From Candidatus Rokubacteria bacterium RIFCSPLOWO2_02_FULL_73_56 (lineage in GTDB: Bacteria; Methylomirabilota; Methylomirabilia; Rokubacteriales; CSP1-6): a stretch of DNA of 38,293 bases. Each line of letters opens with the position of its first letter. The first letter of the stretch is position 1. The position numbers and the translations under genes were made by a program. The stretch spans positions 1-38,293 of the forward strand of contig MGCF01000138.1 of the NCBI GenBank assembly GCA_001788495.1, read 5' to 3'. Below the pieces are notes generated by a model, which worked only from the letters and a program-made list of their open reading frames with translations, searched no databases and had not been told where the DNA came from. This document shows positions 1-7,413 of this stretch, piece by piece.

Positions 1-366
1 GGCATCGTCCGCGTGGTGGACGCCGACCCCGGGGTGCCCGACTTCGGCGCCGCCGCCTTCGGCGTGGGCTCGGGGCAGACACCGTCGGCGCGGCTGCCGA
101 TCGACGTCGCGGTCGAAGTCCTGTGGCAGCAGGGGGCGGATCTCACCGTGATGGTCACCACGCCGTCTCGCGGCCCCGAGGTCCAGGCCGTGGCCACCCG
201 GATCCGGGAGAAGGATCGTGAGCTTCGACAGTTACCCGAGTCTCCGGTTCACGCCCCGGCGAGGGCCGATCTCGCCGCAGCCATGGACCTCCTGGTGCAG
301 ATGAAGCTCGCCGAGGCCAGAGCCGCGGTGGACGCCATCACGCAACGAGCGCGAGGAAACGAGTGA
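1..366 (+). CDS. Hypothetical protein, 5' end outside the window
   Basis: The frame is open from the first base, so the N-terminus lies upstream; 121 residues are visible before the TGA at 364-366. An internal GTG at 13 exists but the coding bias runs up to base 1, so I treat this as a partial gene. The visible part starts with a Gly/Ala/Pro-rich stretch, has one hydrophobic strand-like segment (DLTVMVTTP) and ends in a charged, Ala-rich helical tail. I see no catalytic motif, signal peptide or membrane segment and do not recognise the family. It is convergent with the acyl-CoA dehydrogenase gene; a repeat-like GC-rich segment fills the gap between them. Confidence 0.6.
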   Translation, partial: GIVRVVDADPGVPDFGAAAFGVGSGQTPSARLPIDVAVEVLWQQGADLTVMVTTPSRGPEVQAVATRIREKDRELRQLPESPVHAPARADLAAAMDLLVQMKLAEARAAVDAITQRARGNE

Positions 367-388
367 GCAGGGCTCAGCATCCACCTCG

Positions 389-433
389 ATGCGGCCCCCG
401 CGGGGACTGCCCCCCTGTGCCACCCGCCCGGCG
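389..433. repeat. Partial copy of the 36-kb inverted-repeat arm
   Basis: This GC-rich intergenic segment contains CCCCGCGGGGAC followed by GCCACCCGCCCGG and CGCGCC. The same blocks occur in the same order at about 35938-35979, in the right arm of the element at 35799-36000; by eye about 37 of 43 positions agree. The AT-rich terminal sequence (ATTATTC) of that element is absent here, so this would be a decayed or partial copy. It sits between two convergent genes. A small hairpin (GCATC...GATGC, about 377-392) lies just before it. Confidence 0.5.
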
Positions 434-439
434 CGCCGC

Positions 440-2197
440 TCAGGCCGTCGCGAGCGCCTCCGCGGGCACGGGCGTCCAGTCGGCGAGCGCGTCGAGCCAG
501 CCGAGCGCCTCGGGCGGGAAGAGCGGCGCGAGTGGCGCCGGCGGGCGGAGCCAGCGGCGGACGTAGAGGAGCGCGGCGAGGAGCTTGCGGCAGTCGCCCG
601 AGCGCTCGCGGAGCTGCTGGCCCTCGGCGAGGAGCAGGCTGGCGGCGAGGGCGTGGTAGAGCGTGTCGGCGACGGGGCGCGCGTCGAGCTCGCGCTCGGG
701 CTTCGGCAGCCGGGGCCAGGCGAGCGTGCGCTCGGCGATCTCCGCGAGCGCGGTGCGCACGAGGTCGGCGCCGGGCTTCGCCGCGGGCTCGCCGACGGTC
801 TCGAGCCGCCGGCCGATGAAGCCCGCGAGCGGCGCGAAGGCGCCGTCCTTCAGGACCGCGCGCTGCACGTCGAGCGCGACGATGCTGGTCGTGCCCTCCC
901 AGATGGCGCCGAGGTAGCTGTCGCGCAGCAGGCGGGCGTTCGGCCACTCCTCGGTGTAGCCGTTGCCCGCGCGGACGTTCATCGCCTCGCTCGCGACCCA
1001 GCGGGCCCGCGCGGTGATCCAGCCCTTGGCGATCGGCGTCCAGACGCGGAGGAGCCGCGCGTCCTCGGCGCGCCCGGCGTCGGCGCCGTCGAAGAGCGCG
1101 GCGCCGTGCAGCACGACGGACGCGGCGGCCTCGGCGTCGAGCAGCATCTCGACGAGGCCCGCGCGCAGCAGCGGCAGGTCGGCGAGCGCCGACCCGAAGG
1201 CCGCGCGGCCCCGCGCGTGGGTGAGCGACTCGAGGACGCACCGCCGCATGATCCCCGCGGCGCGCATCGCGTTCGACAGGCGCGAGCCGTTGACCATCTC
1301 CATCATCTGCTTGAAGCCGCGCCCGAGCTCGCCGATCAGGTACCCGACCGCGCCCTGGTAGGTGACCTCGCCCGTGGCCATCGAGCGCGAGCCGAGCTTG
1401 TCCTTGAGCCGGTTGATGACCCAGGCGTTCTTCGTGCCGTCGGGCAGGCGCTTCGGCACGAGGAACATGGCGAGGCCCCGGGTGCCGGCCGGCGCGCCCT
1501 CGGGGCGCGCGAGCGTGAGCGCCAGGTCGCAGTTGGCGTTCGAGCAGAACCACTTGTCGCCCCAGAGGCGCCAGGTGCCGTCGGCGTCGCGCCGCGCGAC
1601 GGTCACGGCCGCGCCCGCGTCCGAGCCGCCGGTCTTCTCGGTCATCCACTGGGTGCCCTGCCAGAGCTCGGCGGGGTCGGTCGTCGTGAGCCGCGGGACG
1701 TAGCGCGCCTGGAGCTCCGCGCTCCCGTGGCGGCGGAGCATCCGCGCGCTCGAGTCGGTCATGTTCACGGGGCAGAGGAGCCCGAACTCCGACTGGCTGA
1801 AGAGGTAGCTGAGCGCGTACTTGACGACGTGGGGCACGCGGCCCGGCCAGCCGAGCACGCCGTCCCGGTGGGACATGGCGGCGAGGCCGAAGCGCCCGAA
1901 GGCGAGGCGCTCCATCTCCCGGTACGCCGGGTGAAAGACGATCTCGTCCACGCGCCGCCCGCACTCGTCGAAGGGCCGGAGCACGGGGCCGTGGCGGTCG
2001 GCCTGCGCGGCCAGCGCCTCGAGCTCGTCGCCCGCGAGCGCGCCGAGCGCGACCAGGTGCGGGCGCGCGCGCTCGAGCGCCGCCGCGTCCAGCACGCTCG
2101 AGCAGACGAACTCGAGATTCGGGTCCTCGAGGAAGAAGTTCAGGCCGCGCGTCGTCGGCATCGCGTCCTGCACGGGGGTCGTGGGGCGCTCGCTCAT
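440..2197 (-). CDS. Acyl-CoA dehydrogenase family protein (AidB-like)
   Basis: A 585-residue flavoprotein of the acyl-CoA dehydrogenase superfamily, closest in layout to the AidB subgroup (E. coli AidB is 541 aa). The FAD/substrate-binding signature WMTEKTGGSD lies near residue 180. The C-terminal signatures GNGYTEEWPNARLLRD (about 416) and IWEGTTS (about 432) hold the usual acidic catalytic region. The predicted reaction is FAD-dependent oxidation of an acyl-CoA or a related compound in the cytoplasm; the substrate cannot be read from sequence. I chose the ATG at 2197 rather than one 12 codons upstream because GGAGGAG sits 7 nt before it. A TACAAT -10-like box is at 2216-2221. No electron-transfer flavoprotein or beta-oxidation partner is next to it. 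Confidence 0.9.
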   Translation of the reverse strand: MSERPTTPVQDAMPTTRGLNFFLEDPNLEFVCSSVLDAAALERARPHLVALGALAGDELEALAAQADRHGPVLRPFDECGRRVDEIVFHPAYREMERLAFGRFGLAAMSHRDGVLGWPGRVPHVVKYALSYLFSQSEFGLLCPVNMTDSSARMLRRHGSAELQARYVPRLTTTDPAELWQGTQWMTEKTGGSDAGAAVTVARRDADGTWRLWGDKWFCSNANCDLALTLARPEGAPAGTRGLAMFLVPKRLPDGTKNAWVINRLKDKLGSRSMATGEVTYQGAVGYLIGELGRGFKQMMEMVNGSRLSNAMRAAGIMRRCVLESLTHARGRAAFGSALADLPLLRAGLVEMLLDAEAAASVVLHGAALFDGADAGRAEDARLLRVWTPIAKGWITARARWVASEAMNVRAGNGYTEEWPNARLLRDSYLGAIWEGTTSIVALDVQRAVLKDGAFAPLAGFIGRRLETVGEPAAKPGADLVRTALAEIAERTLAWPRLPKPERELDARPVADTLYHALAASLLLAEGQQLRERSGDCRKLLAALLYVRRWLRPPAPLAPLFPPEALGWLDALADWTPVPAEALATA

Positions 2198-2215
2198 GGC
2201 AGCTCCTCCGCCGGC

Positions 2216-2221
2216 ATTGTA
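2216..2221 (-). promoter_or_regulatory. -10-like box of the acyl-CoA dehydrogenase gene
   Basis: On the minus strand this reads TACAAT, 18 nt before the start codon and just before the GGAGGAG ribosome-binding site. I see no convincing -35 hexamer at 16-18 nt. Confidence 0.4.
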
Positions 2222-2264
2222 GGGCACACTCACCGCCCAGGGGAGCCCCCGGCTTCGTGCCGCG

Positions 2265-2287
2265 ACCCGATCAGCGGCTGATCGGGT
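2265..2287. terminator. 11-bp perfect palindrome downstream of the coiled-coil gene
   Basis: ACCCGATCAGC and its reverse complement GCTGATCGGGT flank a single G, giving a strong stem. It lies 13 nt past the stop of the minus-strand coiled-coil gene and before the acyl-CoA dehydrogenase start. There is no T-run on either side, so it may be a non-canonical terminator, an mRNA-stabilising hairpin or an operator. Confidence 0.4.
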
Positions 2288-2299
2288 GGCGGATGGCGG

Positions 2300-2692
2300 C
2301 TACCCGATCACGCGCGCCTCCAGCCGGAGCAGGCGCCGGTCGACCCTGTGGAATTCGTCGGCGACCTCGGCGCGGAATCGGTCGAGCTTCTGATCCACGC
2401 CGATGACGCCCTCGCCGACGAGCTGGATCTTGTCCAGGAGGCGCTCGGAGACGACATCGAAGTGGCGCCGCGTCTCGGCGGCGCTGGCGGCGATGCGTGC
2501 GCCGAGCTCCTCCCCCAGCTCGCGCTTCAGCTCCTGCGCGAGCTCGCGCTTCAGCTCCTGTCCCATCTGCGCGAGGTCACGCTTCAGCTCCCCTCCCACC
2601 TCGCGCTTCAGCTCCTGCGCAAGGTCGCGCTTCAGCTCCTGCGCGAGCTCGGAGAAGCGACGGTCGAAGTAGACGACGAGCTCCTGGTCCAC
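2300..2692 (-). CDS. Coiled-coil hypothetical protein with ELKR repeats
   Basis: A 130-residue, highly charged, probably all-helical protein. Residues about 14-60 consist of eight-residue blocks beginning ELKR (ELKRDLAQ, ELKREVGG, ELKRELAQ and so on), encoded by 24-bp tandem repeats. The C-terminal half (about 65-130, with RRHFDVVSERL and VDRRLLRLEARV) looks like a second amphipathic coiled coil. No signal peptide, membrane segment or catalytic motif is visible. The GTG at 2692 is the most upstream standard start I see, but the frame stays open for at least 25 codons upstream, so the N-terminus is uncertain. I recall similar short RRHFDVV proteins as conserved hypotheticals; the function is unknown. 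Confidence 0.65.
   Translation of the reverse strand: MDQELVVYFDRRFSELAQELKRDLAQELKREVGGELKRDLAQMGQELKRELAQELKRELGEELGARIAASAAETRRHFDVVSERLLDKIQLVGEGVIGVDQKLDRFRAEVADEFHRVDRRLLRLEARVIG
2521..2649. repeat. Five 24-bp tandem repeats inside the coiled-coil gene
   Basis: Units begin CGCGCTTCAGCTC: 2521-2544, 2545-2577 (33 bp, with a 9-bp insertion), 2578-2601, 2602-2625 and 2626-2649. Units 1 and 5 are identical. Because the unit is 24 bp, copy-number change keeps the reading frame and alters coiled-coil length by eight residues per step. Confidence 0.85.
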
Positions 2693-2803
2693 GCCCGCAC
2701 TCTGCGCGTCCCGCGCTATCGCGTCAAGTGTCTCCCTCCCGGTACGCGCGTTGAGCCGCCCCGGAGCCGGGGATCGAGCAGGTCGCGCAGCGCGTCGCCG
2801 TCG

Positions 2804-3586
2804 TCAATCCTCGGCGAGCCACGCCTCGAAGGGGCCGGCGAACCGCTCGAGCGTCAGGAGCCTGATGCGCGGGGCGCGCCGCGCGGCCTCGCGGTCCGCG
2901 GGCGTGTTGTAGCCCCACGCGGCGAGGAAGAGGCGGGCGCCGGCGAGCGCGGGGTCGGCCGCCGCGCCGGCGAGCGCGGCGAGGCGGTCCTCGACGAACC
3001 AGAGCATCTCGGCCGGCAGCCCGTCGCGCGCGCAGAGCTCGCGCAGGATCGCCCGCTTCGGCCGCCGCGCCTCCTTGCCGAGGACGTCCCCCGCGGGGAG
3101 CTCGACGCCGTGTCCGCGGAGGAGCTGGCGCGCGAAGCGGCCCTCCTTGGTCGTGACGACCGCGACGCGCACGGGCCCGCCCGCGAGCGCGCGCAGGCGC
3201 TCGACGACGCCCGGGTAGAAGCGGTGCTGCGCGAGCCAGCCCGCCTCGTCCGCGGCGATCCACGCGTCGCGCACGCCGTCGAGCGCGGCGGCGACCGCCT
3301 CGCGCGCGACGCCGAGCCGCGCGAGCCGGGCCTCCGGGCGGAAGTCCTGCGCCAGCTCGGCCTCGGGGGCGCCCGCGAGCAGCGCCCGGACCAGCACCGG
3401 CATCTCCCAGCCCGACTCGACGAGCGGGCGCAGGCGCGCGAACGCCTCGAAGACGCCCGGCGGCGGCGCGGGCGGGGTCGCGGGCCAGAGCCGGCGGCAG
3501 GCGCGCCAGGCGGCCTCGAAGTACTCGCGCATGCCGTCGCAGAGGACGCCGTCGAAGTCGAGGGCGAGCAGGGCCGGCCCGGTCAC
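2804..3586 (-). CDS. HAD-superfamily phosphatase-like hydrolase
   Basis: A 260-residue cytoplasmic protein with all four HAD motifs: motif I LDFDGVLCDG near residue 9 (nucleophile Asp and acid/base Asp), motif II VVTTKE near 143, the motif III lysine in RPKRAIL, and motif IV WFVEDR near 195. The cap region between motifs I and II is about 120 residues, mostly helical, so this looks like a C1-capped phosphatase of the phosphoglycolate-phosphatase type. The substrate is not evident. The start is a GTG at 3586 with no Shine-Dalgarno; a TACACT -10-like box lies 8 nt upstream on the minus strand. It is divergent from lolA, only 23 bp away. Confidence 0.85.
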   Translation of the reverse strand: MTGPALLALDFDGVLCDGMREYFEAAWRACRRLWPATPPAPPPGVFEAFARLRPLVESGWEMPVLVRALLAGAPEAELAQDFRPEARLARLGVAREAVAAALDGVRDAWIAADEAGWLAQHRFYPGVVERLRALAGGPVRVAVVTTKEGRFARQLLRGHGVELPAGDVLGKEARRPKRAILRELCARDGLPAEMLWFVEDRLAALAGAAADPALAGARLFLAAWGYNTPADREAARRAPRIRLLTLERFAGPFEAWLAED

Positions 3587-3592
3587 GGCCCC

Positions 3593-3603
3593 TAGTGTAG
3601 AGT
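3593..3603. promoter_or_regulatory. Overlapping divergent -10-like boxes between the HAD gene and lolA
   Basis: On the plus strand TAGAGT (3598-3603) ends 6 nt before the lolA ATG. On the minus strand TACACT (3600-3595) ends 8 nt before the HAD GTG. With a start site 6-7 nt after each box, both transcripts would begin at or very near the start codon. Neither gene has a Shine-Dalgarno sequence. The two boxes overlap, so the promoters should compete. Confidence 0.4.
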
Positions 3604-3609
3604 GGACGC

Positions 3610-4263
3610 ATGCGCCGCGTCCTCGCCCTCGCCGCGTGCCTCGCGCTCTGGGCGCCCGCCCTCGCGGCCGCGCAGTCGCTCGACGACGTCGTCCGCGGGC
3701 TCGAGGCGGCGTACTCGAAGATGACGGACCTGCGCGCCGACTTCGCCCAGCAGGCGTTCAACAAGAGCCTCGACCAGACGATCCCCGCGCAGGGCACCGT
3801 GTACCTCAAGCGGGGGGGGAAGCTCCGCTGGGAGTACACGGAGCCCACGCCGCAGCAGATCGTGTCGGACGGCCGGAAGCTCTGGGTCTACACGCCCGCG
3901 CTCAACCAGGTGAACGTCGGCGACGCGCCCGCGGCGCTTGCGGGCCCGGCCGGAAGCTTCCTCGCCGGCCTGGGCCGGCTGCGCGAGCAGTTCAGCGTCC
4001 GCTTCCTGAACCCCGCGGTGCCGCGCGACGGCGACGGTAACTGGGTGCTCGACCTCACGCCGAAGCAGCCCCTGCCGACGCTCGCGCGGCTGATCCTCGC
4101 GGTCGAGCCGCGGGCGTGGGCGGTGCGGAAGGCCGTCGTCTACGACCAGTTCGAGAACACGGTGACGATGCGCTTCACGCGGGTGGCCGTGAACAGCGGG
4201 CTGCCCGACACGACGTTCACCTTCGTGCCGCCCGCCGGCGTCGCGACCGTGCCGCTGCGCTAG
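3610..4263 (+). CDS. lolA: Outer-membrane lipoprotein carrier protein LolA
   Basis: A 217-residue periplasmic chaperone that would receive lipoproteins from the LolCDE ABC transporter and carry them to the outer membrane. A Sec signal peptide covers residues 1 to about 21 (Arg-Arg, hydrophobic Leu/Ala core, AAA-Q cleavage site). The mature part has the LolA pattern: the early helix [22 protein letters not shown], written here only by its ends (LDDVV...LRADF), then [18 protein letters not shown], and [10 protein letters not shown]. The length fits the family. It is followed 14 nt later by the YajQ gene. No LolB is recognisable nearby. A -10-like box just upstream and the lack of a Shine-Dalgarno suggest a very short leader. 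Confidence 0.93.
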   Translation: MRRVLALAACLALWAPALAAAQSLDDVVRGLEAAYSKMTDLRADFAQQAFNKSLDQTIPAQGTVYLKRGGKLRWEYTEPTPQQIVSDGRKLWVYTPALNQVNVGDAPAALAGPAGSFLAGLGRLREQFSVRFLNPAVPRDGDGNWVLDLTPKQPLPTLARLILAVEPRAWAVRKAVVYDQFENTVTMRFTRVAVNSGLPDTTFTFVPPAGVATVPLR

Positions 4264-4277
4264 GGACGGAGACCCCG

Positions 4278-4775
4278 ATGGCCGCCGAGAACTCCTTCGA
4301 CGTCGCCTGCAAGATCGACATGCAGGAGGTCACCAACGCGCTCGACCAGGCGCGGCGCGAGATCGAGACGCGCTACGACCTGAAGGGCTCGAAGAACGAG
4401 CTGACGCTCGAGAAGACCGACATCACGGTCCTCGCCGCCGACGACATGAAGCTCAAGGCGGTCGTGGACATCTTGCAGTCGCGCCTGCACAAGCGCGGCG
4501 TGCCGCTCAAGGCGCTCACCTACGGGAGCGTCGAGCAGGCCGCGGGGGGCGCCCTCCGGCAGAAGATCTCGCTCCAGCAGGGCATCCCGATCGAGAAGGC
4601 CAAGGAGATCGTCCGGCTCATCAAGGACACGAAGCTCAAGGTCCAGGCCGCGATCCAGGAGGACCAGGTCCGCGTGTCGGGCAAGAGCCGCGACGACCTC
4701 CAGAAGGTCATCGCGCTCCTCAAGGAGCGGGACCTCGGGATCGCGCTCCAGTTCACCAACTACCGGGGCGCCTAG
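4278..4775 (+). CDS. yajQ: YajQ family nucleotide-binding protein
   Basis: A 165-residue cytoplasmic protein of the YajQ family (two RRM-like ferredoxin folds). E. coli YajQ binds nucleotides, and the Xanthomonas homologue has been reported as a cyclic-di-GMP effector. Visible family features are the N-terminus [37 protein letters not shown], and the C-terminal [11 protein letters not shown] and LQFTNYRGA. The ATG at 4278 is chosen because GGAG lies 6 nt upstream and the family normally begins a few residues before SFD. The gene follows lolA by 14 nt and is probably cotranscribed with it; a functional link to lolA is not obvious. Confidence 0.94.
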   Translation: MAAENSFDVACKIDMQEVTNALDQARREIETRYDLKGSKNELTLEKTDITVLAADDMKLKAVVDILQSRLHKRGVPLKALTYGSVEQAAGGALRQKISLQQGIPIEKAKEIVRLIKDTKLKVQAAIQEDQVRVSGKSRDDLQKVIALLKERDLGIALQFTNYRGA

Positions 4776-4804
4776 CCACGTGGGGGGCCCGACGGGCGCC
4801 TCGG

Positions 4805-5311
4805 TTAGCCGGCCGGCGGCGCGGGCGCGGCCGGCTCGGGCACGGCCACGATCGAGAAGCGGTAGCCCTCGTAGATCGCGATCGCGTAGAAGAGCAGGTC
4901 GATCGGGCTGAACCCCACCCGGAAGAGCTCCAGCACCAGATCCGGCGTGAGCCGCGACACGACGGTCGGCAGCGTCAGGTGGTACTCGCGCGCGAGGATC
5001 ACGCAGAACGTGAGCAGGTTGCCGGCGAGGCATCCGGCGAGCGAGGTCACGGCACCGGCCGCGCCGAAGGCCGGGTCCACGCCGCGGCCCAGCAGGCGCA
5101 CGCCGTAGCCGGCGAGGAAGCCGACGCCGACCGCCATCCAGCCGATCTGGAAGCTGGTCAGCGACGTGACGAGCGCCCAGAGCGCCGCGCCGATCGCGCC
5201 GCCGCCGAGCCCGCCCAGGACGCCGAGCGGCAGGCTCTGGTTGTCCCGAAGCTCCTGCAGCCGTCGCGCGCGCTGGCGTTGCTCGACGTCGGGGGCCGAG
5301 GGGGTCTCCAT
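4805..5311 (-). CDS. Small multi-pass membrane protein, unknown function
   Basis: A 168-residue protein starting at the ATG at 5311. I chose this start because GGGAGGGA precedes it and a TATACA -10-like box lies at 5332-5337. The N-terminus (about 30 residues) is charged and soluble. Three or four hydrophobic segments follow, including LPLGVLGGLGGGAIGAALWA, MAVGVGFLAGYGVRLLG and GAVTSLAGCLAGNLLTFCVI, then a more polar C-terminus ending in an Ala/Pro-rich tail. The glycine-rich paired helices resemble small uncharacterised inner-membrane proteins. It is convergent with yajQ (29 bp between the stops). No enzymatic motif is seen. Confidence 0.75.
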   Translation of the reverse strand: METPSAPDVEQRQRARRLQELRDNQSLPLGVLGGLGGGAIGAALWALVTSLTSFQIGWMAVGVGFLAGYGVRLLGRGVDPAFGAAGAVTSLAGCLAGNLLTFCVILAREYHLTLPTVVSRLTPDLVLELFRVGFSPIDLLFYAIAIYEGYRFSIVAVPEPAAPAPPAG

Positions 5312-5426
5312 GGCGGTCCCTCCCGGGAGCCTGTATACCACGCGGTCCCGCCTTTTCAGACAAGAACTGTCAGGTAAGGGAGACGCTTGCTTCGAGCCTT
5401 CGCACGACCTATTCTTGCTCCTCAGT

Positions 5427-5741
5427 GTGGCCCTCACCCGTGGTTTCGCTACGCCCGAAATTCTTACCGAAAAGTTTGCCAAGCACCGGGCTGAGTTCGG
5501 TCTGGTGAGCGAGCAGGAGTACCTTGATCTGGCGGATGCGTTCCTGGGCGGCCCGCTCGATCCAGGGACAACGTGGGAATGCCGAAGAAACAACGGTGAT
5601 CTGCTACGATACAATCAGGGCACGGAGGAGTTCGGAGTCCTTCGCGCAGACAATGTTATCAAGGCGTACTACAAACCCGACCCGATGATCCATCGGAAGC
5701 CCAACAACTTGGAGTACTTCCGCGCGGAGTGCAAGAGGTGA
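5427..5741 (+). CDS. Orphan toxin-like C-terminal module (probable fragment)
   Basis: About 104 residues from the GTG at 5427 (a TTG at 5415 is also in frame). The C-terminal half carries NNGDLLRYNQGTEEFGVLRA followed by NVIKAYYKPDPMIH and NLEYF. I recall this pattern from the last domain of polymorphic toxins and phage head-morphogenesis proteins, where it forms a small nuclease-like domain; no activity can be proven here. There is no delivery domain, signal peptide or good ribosome-binding site. It overlaps the next gene by 4 bp (GTGA), the usual order of toxin then immunity gene. Base composition drops sharply from neighbouring genes, which points to transfer. It could be a displaced toxin tip left after recombination. 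Confidence 0.55.
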   Translation: MALTRGFATPEILTEKFAKHRAEFGLVSEQEYLDLADAFLGGPLDPGTTWECRRNNGDLLRYNQGTEEFGVLRADNVIKAYYKPDPMIHRKPNNLEYFRAECKR

Positions 5742-6076
5742 GTGGCTATCTCTGCCCGGTTTGTGGATACGATAAGATGAAGACCCCCCCTGAGGACTAC
5801 AACATCTGCCCAAGTTGTGGAACGGAGTTTGGCTACGAGGACTTCGCGGATACGTATCAGGAGCGTCAAGAGCGTTGGGAGGAATTGCGGTTCCGCTGGC
5901 TCAGCCGCGGGGCACCCTGGTTCAGTCCAGTTACTCGGGCGCCGGCGAACTGGAATCCGTATCGCCAAGCGATCAGCGTGGCCTACCACTTGAGGACAGA
6001 ATCCGGCCATACGAGCGGCGTGCCCGTGTCCATGCCGAAGCCGCATTTTCTGCGGTTAGAGCCGGCCTTTGCCTAA
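5738..6076 (+). CDS. CPCC-type zinc-ribbon protein, candidate immunity protein
   Basis: A 112-residue protein starting at the GTG at 5738 (GGAG 8 nt upstream); its start overlaps the preceding stop as GTGA. The first 33 residues hold two knuckles, CPVC and CPSC, followed by GTEFGYED, which matches the cysteine-rich CPCC family. The middle has a WEELRFRW...RGAPWFSP segment typical of that family; the tail is variable. CPCC proteins are often encoded next to polymorphic-toxin modules and are thought to be immunity proteins. That is the basis for the role proposed here, and no direct evidence exists in the sequence. It overlaps the next gene by 8 bp. It shares the low GC content of the islet. 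Confidence 0.7.
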   Translation: MSGYLCPVCGYDKMKTPPEDYNICPSCGTEFGYEDFADTYQERQERWEELRFRWLSRGAPWFSPVTRAPANWNPYRQAISVAYHLRTESGHTSGVPVSMPKPHFLRLEPAFA

Positions 6077-6497
6077 GCTCTTGATTTTTGCTCCGTGTGA
6101 GAAGGCCCTTATCGACCAGAGCAACAATCTGTCTTTAGTCTCGGTGCTTCAAGACGTCACTGTGAGCATTCCAGAACAGAACCTTCCCGAGAATGCTCTG
6201 ATCCCGATGAAGTGGGACGTTGTTTCTCTGTGGCTCGAAGAGCCGGGCGACGGCACAAAGGAGTTTGAGCAAATCTGCGAGTTGAGACGCGATGATCAGA
6301 TCATTAGCAGATCGCGAACGACCTTTTCGATGCAGGGGCCGTTGCATCGCGTGCTCGTTACGAATTACGGGTTTCCAGTTCAACCGCCAGGCCAGTTCAT
6401 GCTGATCCTGAGGCTTCGAGAAATGCCGGGCGGACAAGCGCAGATCGTCGCCCAGTACCCCCTGAGGGCCGAGGTTAAGGTCCAGAAGCCATCTTAG
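6069..6497 (+). CDS. DUF6941-like conserved hypothetical protein
   Basis: A 142-residue soluble protein starting with TTG at 6069, inside the end of the CPCC gene. The N-terminus PKLLIFAPCEKALIDQ...LSLVSVLQDVTV and the strand-rich remainder (PMKWDVVSLWLEE, GQFMLILRL) match what I remember of DUF6941 proteins, which have no established function. It has no signal peptide or membrane segment. Overlapping starts suggest translation is coupled to the two upstream genes, so it may belong to the same toxin/immunity cassette or be a passenger. Its GC content is about half, far below the flanking genes. Confidence 0.65.
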   Translation: MPKLLIFAPCEKALIDQSNNLSLVSVLQDVTVSIPEQNLPENALIPMKWDVVSLWLEEPGDGTKEFEQICELRRDDQIISRSRTTFSMQGPLHRVLVTNYGFPVQPPGQFMLILRLREMPGGQAQIVAQYPLRAEVKVQKPS

Positions 6498-6633
6498 GGC
6501 ACGTAGTATTTTTCGACGGGCTCTTGAAATCCTTCATCGCGCCGACGTCCGCGCTCGACGAGGTTCGCTTCGGACAAGTTCGTCATCGGAGTCGCTCGGG
6601 CGCGGCGCGCTACTCGCGGCCCGGGGCGTGACC

Positions 6634-7380
6634 ATGACGCGAGTCCTCGTGACGGGCATGAGCGGGCTGATCGGCGGGGCGCTGCGCCGCCGGCTCGAGG
6701 GACGCTACGCGCTCTCCGCGCTCAACCGCCGCCCCGTGCCGGGCGTCCCCACGCGGCAGGCCGACATCGCCGACCTCGACGCGATCCAGCCGGCCTTCGC
6801 CGGGGTGGACGCGGTCGTGCACCTCGCGGCCGCCGTGGGCGAGCCGCCCTGGGACGAGGTGCTCCACCACAACGTCGTCGGCACCTACAACGTCTTCGAG
6901 GCGGCGCGGCGCGCCGGCGTCCGGCGCGTCGTCTACGCGAGCAGCGGGGCGACGGTGAGCGGCCACGAGCGCGACCATCCGTACGCGGCGCTCGTCGCCG
7001 GGCGCTACGCCGAGGTCGCCGAGTGGCCGCGGCTCACGCACGAGGCGCCGCCCAGGCCCGCGGGCCTCTACGGGTGCAGCAAGCTCTGGGGGGAGGCGCT
7101 CGGCCGCCTTTACGCCGACACCCACGGGCTCTCGGTCCTCTGCGTGCGCATCGGCGCGGTGACCGCCGAGGACCGGCCGACCGCGCCCCGGCACTTCGCG
7201 GTCTGGTGCAGCCAGCGCGACGTCGCGCAAATGCTCGAGCGCTGCATCGCGGCGCCTCCGGACAGACGCTTCGAGATCCTCTACGCGGTGTCCGAGAACC
7301 GGTGGGGCTACCGGGACCTCGAGCGCGCCCGCCGGGTCGTCGGCTTCGAGCCGGCCGACCGCGCGGAGGACCATCGGTAG
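6634..7380 (+). CDS. NAD-dependent epimerase/dehydratase family protein (extended SDR)
   Basis: A 248-residue protein with a Rossmann fold: VLVTGMSGLIGGAL at the N-terminus binds NAD(P), an acidic DIADLD follows, VDAVVHLAAAVG is the fourth-strand motif, and YGCSK holds the catalytic Tyr/Lys pair. SSGATVSG supplies the active-site serine region. It is shorter than classical sugar-nucleotide epimerases (about 310-340 aa); the C-terminal substrate-binding part is reduced, like small uronate-dehydrogenase-type SDRs. The substrate is unknown. ATG 6634 and GTG 6628 are both possible and neither has a strong ribosome-binding site. The 130 bp before it, at the edge of the low-GC islet, show nothing recognisable. 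Confidence 0.85.
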   Translation: MTRVLVTGMSGLIGGALRRRLEGRYALSALNRRPVPGVPTRQADIADLDAIQPAFAGVDAVVHLAAAVGEPPWDEVLHHNVVGTYNVFEAARRAGVRRVVYASSGATVSGHERDHPYAALVAGRYAEVAEWPRLTHEAPPRPAGLYGCSKLWGEALGRLYADTHGLSVLCVRIGAVTAEDRPTAPRHFAVWCSQRDVAQMLERCIAAPPDRRFEILYAVSENRWGYRDLERARRVVGFEPADRAEDHR

Positions 7381-7395
7381 GCCGCGCCCGGCGGG

Positions 7396-7401
7396 TATAA
7401 T
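7396..7401 (+). promoter_or_regulatory. Perfect -10 box upstream of rimO
   Basis: TATAAT ends 12 nt before the rimO ATG. Initiation 6-7 nt after the box would leave a leader of only about five bases. There is no Shine-Dalgarno and no clear -35. Confidence 0.5.
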
Positions 7402-7413
7402 CTGATCTCGTCC

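Noticed and set aside
2521-2649. CRISPR array
   Set aside because: The repeats are contiguous without spacers and in frame within a coiled-coil gene.
5166-5427. N-terminal extension of the toxin-like ORF into the membrane-protein gene
   Set aside because: The frame is open there but is antisense to a well-supported gene and encodes low-complexity Arg/Pro/Ala sequence.
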